DNA from: DAOTUL01 sp034437435
Lineage (GTDB): Bacteria; Chloroflexota; Anaerolineae; Aggregatilineales; Phototrophicaceae
Direction of reading: 5' to 3'
Length of the DNA stretch: 6,747 bases
NCBI GenBank assembly: GCA_964417785.1
Contig: CAYQJO010000227.1
Span: 1-6,747 of the forward strand
Each line of letters begins with the position of its first letter. Position 1 is the stretch's first letter. A program made the position numbers and the translations under genes. The notes below the pieces were generated by a model that was not told where the DNA came from, searched no databases, and saw only the letters and a program-made list of their open reading frames with translations. Of this stretch, positions 5,381-6,747 are shown in pieces.

Positions 5381-5544
5381 GGTATCTATTCGCCTTGCCA
5401 TATGTCATTCTGGTGTTTGTTGCCGGCGGACGCCCGGTTGGGCGTCCCTACGGCGGTTGGCGTCGTGGCGGGACGGCACGCGGGCCGTCCCCTACGGTGT
5501 ATCGTAGGGACGCGATTTTTCGCGTCCGAAAATGTCACGGATAC
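5381..5544 (+). repeat. Long interspersed repeat, copy 2 (three palindromes)
   Basis: A 164-bp near-copy of 214-378 in the same orientation, about 5.17 kb away. Its hairpins are 5428-5447 (GGACGCCC / GGGCGTCC, loop GGTT, identical to copy 1), 5470-5491 (GGGACGGC / GCCGTCCC) and 5508-5527 (GGACGCGA / TCGCGTCC, loop TTTT). The third stem differs from copy 1 in both arms so that pairing is kept (A-T here, C-G there). The flanks of the two copies are unrelated. Confidence 0.85.
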
Positions 5545-5547
5545 ATA

Positions 5548-5567
5548 ACACGACCATTCGGACGTGT
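5548..5567 (-). terminator. Weak hairpin after the permease gene
   Basis: ACACG (5548-5552) pairs with CGTGT (5563-5567), extended by CC/GG past an A-A mismatch, with an ATTC loop. It begins 21 bases after the permease stop in the direction of transcription. Only scattered Ts follow (TATGTATCC), so it would be an inefficient intrinsic terminator at best. Confidence 0.25.
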
Positions 5568-5588
5568 CAACGGGTCACAAGGGTGCAT

Positions 5589-6701
5589 TTACACCATCAC
5601 GCCGCGCCGACGCGCCCGCAGCAGCAGCCATAAAAAGAACGGCGCGCCGACCAGCGCCGTCACGACGCCGATGGGGACCTCCGCCGGAGCCGCCACCGTC
5701 CGCGCCAGCAGGTCCGCCGCCACCAGCAGACCCGCGCCCAGCAGCGCCGATCCCGGCAGCACATAGCGATGATCCGGTCCGACCATCAAACGCAGCAAAT
5801 GCGGCACCACCAGACCGATGAAGCCGATGACCCCGGCGACCGCCACCCCGGCCCCGACCGCCATCGCCACCAGCAGCACGAGTACCTGCTTGACCCGCTC
5901 CACGTTGACGCCCAGATGCTCGGCTTCGGTCTCACCGAGCAGCAGCGCGTTCAGCGGACGTGCCAGCAGCGGAAACGCCACCAGCGTCACCAGCACGAAG
6001 GGCAGCAGCACCGTCACCGTGTCCCAGTTGGCCCGCGTCAGACTGCCCAGGTTCCAGAATGTGATGTCGCGCAGTTGCTCATCGTCGGCGATGAAGACCA
6101 TCATCCCGACTCCGGCACCCGAAAGCGCGTTGATGGCGATCCCGGCCAGCAGCATCGTGGCGACATTGGTGCGCCCGTTGGCCGTCGCCAGCCGGTAGAT
6201 CATGATCGTCGTCACCACGCCGCCGATAAACGCCGCCACCGGCAGCGCGAAGTCACCGAGAAAGCCGCTGATGCCCGCCAGCACGGTCTTGCCCAGGACG
6301 ATCATGGTGGCCGTCGCAAAAGCCGCCCCGCCGGAGATTCCGATCAGGCCGGGATCGGCCAGCGGGTTGCGGAACAGGCCCTGGACGGCAGCACCCGCCG
6401 CCGCCAGCGTCGCCCCCACCATCACACCGAGGGCGATACGTGGCAGGCGGATCACGGTGATGACGGCCTGCTGGCGCTGCTCGTAGGCCACGCCGCTGTC
6501 GAAGCCGAATTCATCCAGCACAATCGCCGCCACCTGACGCGGTTCCACATTGACCGCGCCGATCCCGGCGGAGACGACCACCACCAGCAGCAGCGCCACG
6601 ACCAGCACCGCCAGCACCACCGGCCCGCGCTGGCTGACGCGGGTGGTGGCTTTGGGCCGCACATGGGCCGATACATCGAAGAATGAACGGGTGTTTTGCA
6701 T
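5589..6701 (-). CDS. FecCD-family iron/heme ABC transporter permease
   Basis: A 370-residue inner-membrane permease of the BtuC/FhuB/HmuU family, which works as a homodimer with an ATPase and a substrate-binding protein to import Fe-siderophore, heme or cobalamin. A roughly 25-residue polar N-terminus precedes about ten hydrophobic helices. Family signatures are present: RLPR (85-88), GATLAAAGAAVQGLFRNPLADPG (96-118), the ATPase-facing LGETEAEHLGV (255-265), GVIGFIGLVVPHLLR (290-304) and EVPIGVVTALVGAPFFL (341-357). FRNPLADPGLIG and the GETEAEHLGV pattern are most like heme (HmuU-type) permeases, so heme or siderophore iron is favoured, though cobalamin cannot be excluded. ATG at 6699-6701 has GAGG about 9 bases upstream, within the end of a repeat-like sequence. 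No ATPase gene follows it. The binding protein and ATPase would have to lie beyond the right edge or elsewhere. Length and motifs look intact. Confidence 0.93.
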   Translation of the reverse strand: MQNTRSFFDVSAHVRPKATTRVSQRGPVVLAVLVVALLLVVVVSAGIGAVNVEPRQVAAIVLDEFGFDSGVAYEQRQQAVITVIRLPRIALGVMVGATLAAAGAAVQGLFRNPLADPGLIGISGGAAFATATMIVLGKTVLAGISGFLGDFALPVAAFIGGVVTTIMIYRLATANGRTNVATMLLAGIAINALSGAGVGMMVFIADDEQLRDITFWNLGSLTRANWDTVTVLLPFVLVTLVAFPLLARPLNALLLGETEAEHLGVNVERVKQVLVLLVAMAVGAGVAVAGVIGFIGLVVPHLLRLMVGPDHRYVLPGSALLGAGLLVAADLLARTVAAPAEVPIGVVTALVGAPFFLWLLLRARRRGVMV

Positions 6702-6721
6702 AACGGTTACCTCACCCTAAA

Positions 6722-6747
6722 TCCCTCTCCAATGCGTCGGAGAGGGA
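6722..6747. repeat. Hairpin repeat at the right edge
   Basis: TCCCTCTCC (6722-6730) pairs perfectly with GGAGAGGGA (6739-6747) over an eight-base loop, AATGCGTC. With the adjacent ACCTCACCCTAAA it resembles an intergenic repeat common in environmental bacterial genomes. It may extend past the window. On the minus strand it ends in GGGTGAGG, which supplies the purine-rich ribosome binding site of the permease gene. Confidence 0.65.

Larger units (their letters stand above)
5164..5588. other. Intergenic region between the permease and rsgA
   Basis: This 425-base gap separates two minus-strand genes and is unusually rich in structure. Reading in the minus direction from the permease stop, it holds a weak hairpin (5548-5567), the second long-repeat copy (5381-5544), a possible -10 box TATACT around 5371-5376, a Fur-like palindrome (5347-5359), AGGAGG (5340-5345) before a 22-codon ORF (5265-5333), three partly overlapping hairpins (5229-5301), and the rsgA leader. 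A plus-strand open frame starting at 5302 merely runs through the repeat into the antisense of the permease, has no ribosome binding site, and is not a gene. Confidence 0.65.

Noticed and set aside
5302..5766. Plus-strand open frame of 154 codons
   Set aside because: No ribosome binding site. It spans the hairpin arm, the long repeat and the antisense of the permease 3' end.

Overview
The window is a GC-rich bacterial chromosome segment holding five protein genes plus one doubtful 22-codon ORF. The genes are separated by intergenic stretches of 400-480 bases packed with palindromic repeats. Short GTAGGGAC...GTCC hairpins, TTG starts with strong Shine-Dalgarno sequences and SPbox-free generic housekeeping genes fit an environmental Chloroflexota (Anaerolineae-like) genome. 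That placement is inference from general impression, not from a marker gene. UGA ends rsgA, so the standard bacterial code is in use.

Layout. 1-484: no convincing gene, one copy of a 165-bp interspersed repeat. 485-3027 (minus): a ZIP-family metal transporter followed 17 bases later by a glycoside hydrolase family 2 beta-glucuronidase, probably one transcript. 3028-3496: a cluster of palindromes with a 100-bp tandem repeat, then a clear promoter. 3497-4045 (plus): a peroxiredoxin-like gene whose frame is interrupted by a single UGA exactly where a redox cysteine is expected. 4018-5163 (minus): rsgA, whose tail overlaps the peroxiredoxin-like gene by 28 bases. 5164-5588: a Fur-like palindrome, a tiny ORF with a perfect Shine-Dalgarno sequence, three overlapping hairpins and the second copy of the long repeat. 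5589-6701 (minus): a FecCD-type iron/heme ABC permease. 6702-6747: the start of another hairpin repeat.

The most important reading is that 3497-4045 is one gene encoding a 182-residue selenoprotein. UGA at 3620-3622 would be selenocysteine in a U-I-P-C active site. A 7-bp stem with an AGUU loop starts 18 nt downstream and puts its loop 25 nt after the UGA, as expected for a bacterial SECIS element. Standard gene calling would report only the 134-residue C-terminal part, starting at a GTG, and lose the active site.

The genes do not form one pathway. Metal and iron handling (ZIP, FecCD permease, Fur-like box), redox defence (the Prx-like protein), ribosome assembly (RsgA) and glucuronide breakdown (GH2) lie side by side in short transcription units.
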